In this document: one piece after another, positions 5,684 through 6,137 of the stretch
How the letters are laid out: each line of letters opens with the position of its first letter
How positions within the stretch are numbered: the first letter of the stretch is position 1
Assembly: GCA_035946955.1 (NCBI GenBank)
Contig: DASYYE010000349.1
Span: 1 to 6,137, forward strand
DNA length: 6,137 bases
Reading direction: 5' to 3'
Source of the DNA: DASYYE01 sp035946955
GTDB taxonomy: Bacteria > Actinomycetota > Actinomycetes > Streptosporangiales > Streptosporangiaceae
Position numbers and translations under genes: made by a program
The notes under the pieces: generated by a model
The model's database searches: none
Told to the model about the DNA's origin: nothing
Seen by the model: the letters and a program-made list of their open reading frames with translations, nothing else

Positions 5684-5700
5684 CAGCAAGCCCCTGCCAT
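5680..5700 (-). promoter_or_regulatory. Possible leader mini-ORF MAGACW overlapping the senX3 start by GTGA
   Basis: On the minus strand ATG 5700-5698 opens a six-codon frame reading MAGACW and stopping at TGA 5682-5680. That stop overlaps the senX3 GTG start (5683-5681) as GTGA. An AGGGA motif lies 6 nt upstream of the ATG. The length, the Cys at codon 5 and the overlap match the mini-ORF before the thioredoxin-like gene. Confidence 0.25.
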
Positions 5701-5814
5701 GACATTTCCCTGGTGAGCCCGCCCCCCGACAGCACCCTGCCGGCGACGCTCACTATTCGATCGTATGTCGGACCACCCCTGCTGCGCCCCTGGTCAACGG
5801 CCTGCTGGGCCCGG

Positions 5815-5833
5815 TATTCCACAGTTATTCACA
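5815..5833 (+). promoter_or_regulatory. DnaA-box-like pair in the senX3 upstream region
   Basis: TTATTCACA (5825-5833) fits the DnaA-box consensus TTATNCACA exactly. TATTCCACA (5815-5823), 1 nt before it, differs from TTATCCACA at two positions. The pair sits about 130-150 nt upstream of senX3. A single 9-mer match can be chance, so this is only a candidate. Confidence 0.25.
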
Positions 5834-5943
5834 TAACAGACAACAACTGGTCATCCAGGACGATTCAGGCGTGACAGTTGAGCTTTAAGACAGCTCCAGT
5901 GGCGCAAGGGGCGGCCATACCAGCCACTCTCATGACGTCGGTG

Positions 5944-5969
5944 TGACCGGTGTGGTCAGCGTGGTCAGC
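5944..5969. repeat. Short inverted and tandem repeats downstream of gpm
   Basis: GTGGTCAGC occurs twice in tandem (5952-5960 and 5961-5969). TGACC (5944-5948) and GGTCA (5954-5958) form an inverted repeat with a 5-nt spacer, the shape of a dimer-type operator. No regulator is evident and the site may have no function. Confidence 0.4.
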
Positions 5970-6028
5970 GTCGTAGGTGCTGCGGACAGCCGGGCAGCAA
6001 AGGGTTTTGGGGAATGACGGCAAGTGGG

Positions 6029-6137
6029 TCAGCGGCCTTGGTTCCGCACCGCCTCCATGGACGCGGCGGCGGCGTCGGGGTCCAGGTAGCGCCCGCCCGG
6101 CACCTCCGGCCGGAAGCTGGCGTCCAGCTCATAGACA
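6029..6137 (-). CDS. gpmA: 2,3-bisphosphoglycerate-dependent phosphoglycerate mutase, C-terminal end only
   Basis: The gene enters from the right edge on the minus strand, and only its last 35 residues are visible. They read VYELDASFRPEVPGGR, then YLDPDAAAASMEAV, and end RNQGR before TGA at 6031-6029. M. tuberculosis Gpm1 ends with a very similar GGTYLDP, alanine-rich, GQGR sequence. The enzyme interconverts 3- and 2-phosphoglycerate in glycolysis. The assignment rests on this short tail plus position, because gpm1 directly precedes senX3-regX3 in mycobacteria. The catalytic histidines lie outside the window. A gap of about 345 nt to senX3 suggests that senX3 has its own promoter. Confidence 0.85.
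   Translation of the reverse strand, partial: VYELDASFRPEVPGGRYLDPDAAAASMEAVRNQGR

Larger units (their letters stand above)
5701..6028. other. Gene-free region between gpm and senX3
   Basis: No supported gene lies in this gap. It should hold the senX3 promoter: on the minus strand a TACGAT hexamer (5765-5760) could be a -10 element, with no good -35. I found no clear tandem PHO-box (GTTCAC-type direct repeats at 11-nt spacing). An AT-richer part (about 5815-5890) contains TTATTCACA and the small inverted repeat GTTAT-TCAC-ATAAC (5824-5837). The gpm-proximal part shows only a weak GCTGC/GCAGC hairpin and short tandem repeats. Confidence 0.4.

Noticed and set aside
4685..5702. Long + strand frames opposite senX3
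   Set aside because: The minus-strand histidine kinase has all its family boxes intact, and the + frames carry no recognisable domain.
5701..6028. PHO-box or RegX3 site upstream of senX3
   Set aside because: Isolated TTCAC and TTCAG words occur, but not as 11-nt-spaced direct repeats, so no site can be supported.

Overview
The window is high-GC DNA from an actinobacterium. CarD, RegX3, SenX3, IspF and the phosphoglycerate mutase tail all resemble their mycobacterial counterparts. The gene order and the intergenic repeats suggest a Pseudonocardiales-type genome; that rank is an inference, and no species is named.

Layout, left to right. (1) The 3' end of an unidentified + strand gene, encoding a disordered Tyr/Pro/acid-rich tail, runs to 556. 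(2) A perfect 17-bp hairpin (567-603) separates it from the convergent minus-strand pair carD-ispF: carD, an RNA polymerase regulator, then ispF of the MEP isoprenoid pathway. The ispD gene often found between them is absent. (3) A gene-free stretch of about 520 bp upstream of carD carries several potential hairpins, then a modular repeat. (4) Two + strand genes of the cell envelope follow: a membrane-anchored thioredoxin-fold-like protein with a CxC motif, and an LpqE-like lipoprotein. (5) A second, inverted copy of the repeat fills the gap to regX3. (6) senX3-regX3, a phosphate-type two-component system, lies on the minus strand with a 4-nt GTGA overlap. (7) A 330-340 bp gap contains a DnaA-box-like pair and short repeats. 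(8) The C-terminus of phosphoglycerate mutase (gpm) enters from the right edge.

The genes are core actinobacterial functions: transcription control (CarD), phosphate or redox signalling (SenX3-RegX3), isoprenoid synthesis (IspF), glycolysis (Gpm) and envelope proteins. The window joins two neighbourhoods that are far apart in Mycobacterium tuberculosis: gpm1-senX3-regX3 and lpqE/carD-ispD-ispF.

The most notable points are a 121-bp inverted repeat (117 of 121 positions identical) flanking the two envelope genes; a SenX3 with no N-terminal membrane segment; and six-codon mini-ORFs, both with Cys at codon 5, that overlap the probable GTG starts of senX3 and the thioredoxin-like gene by GTGA. 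No complete previously undescribed multi-gene system could be demonstrated.
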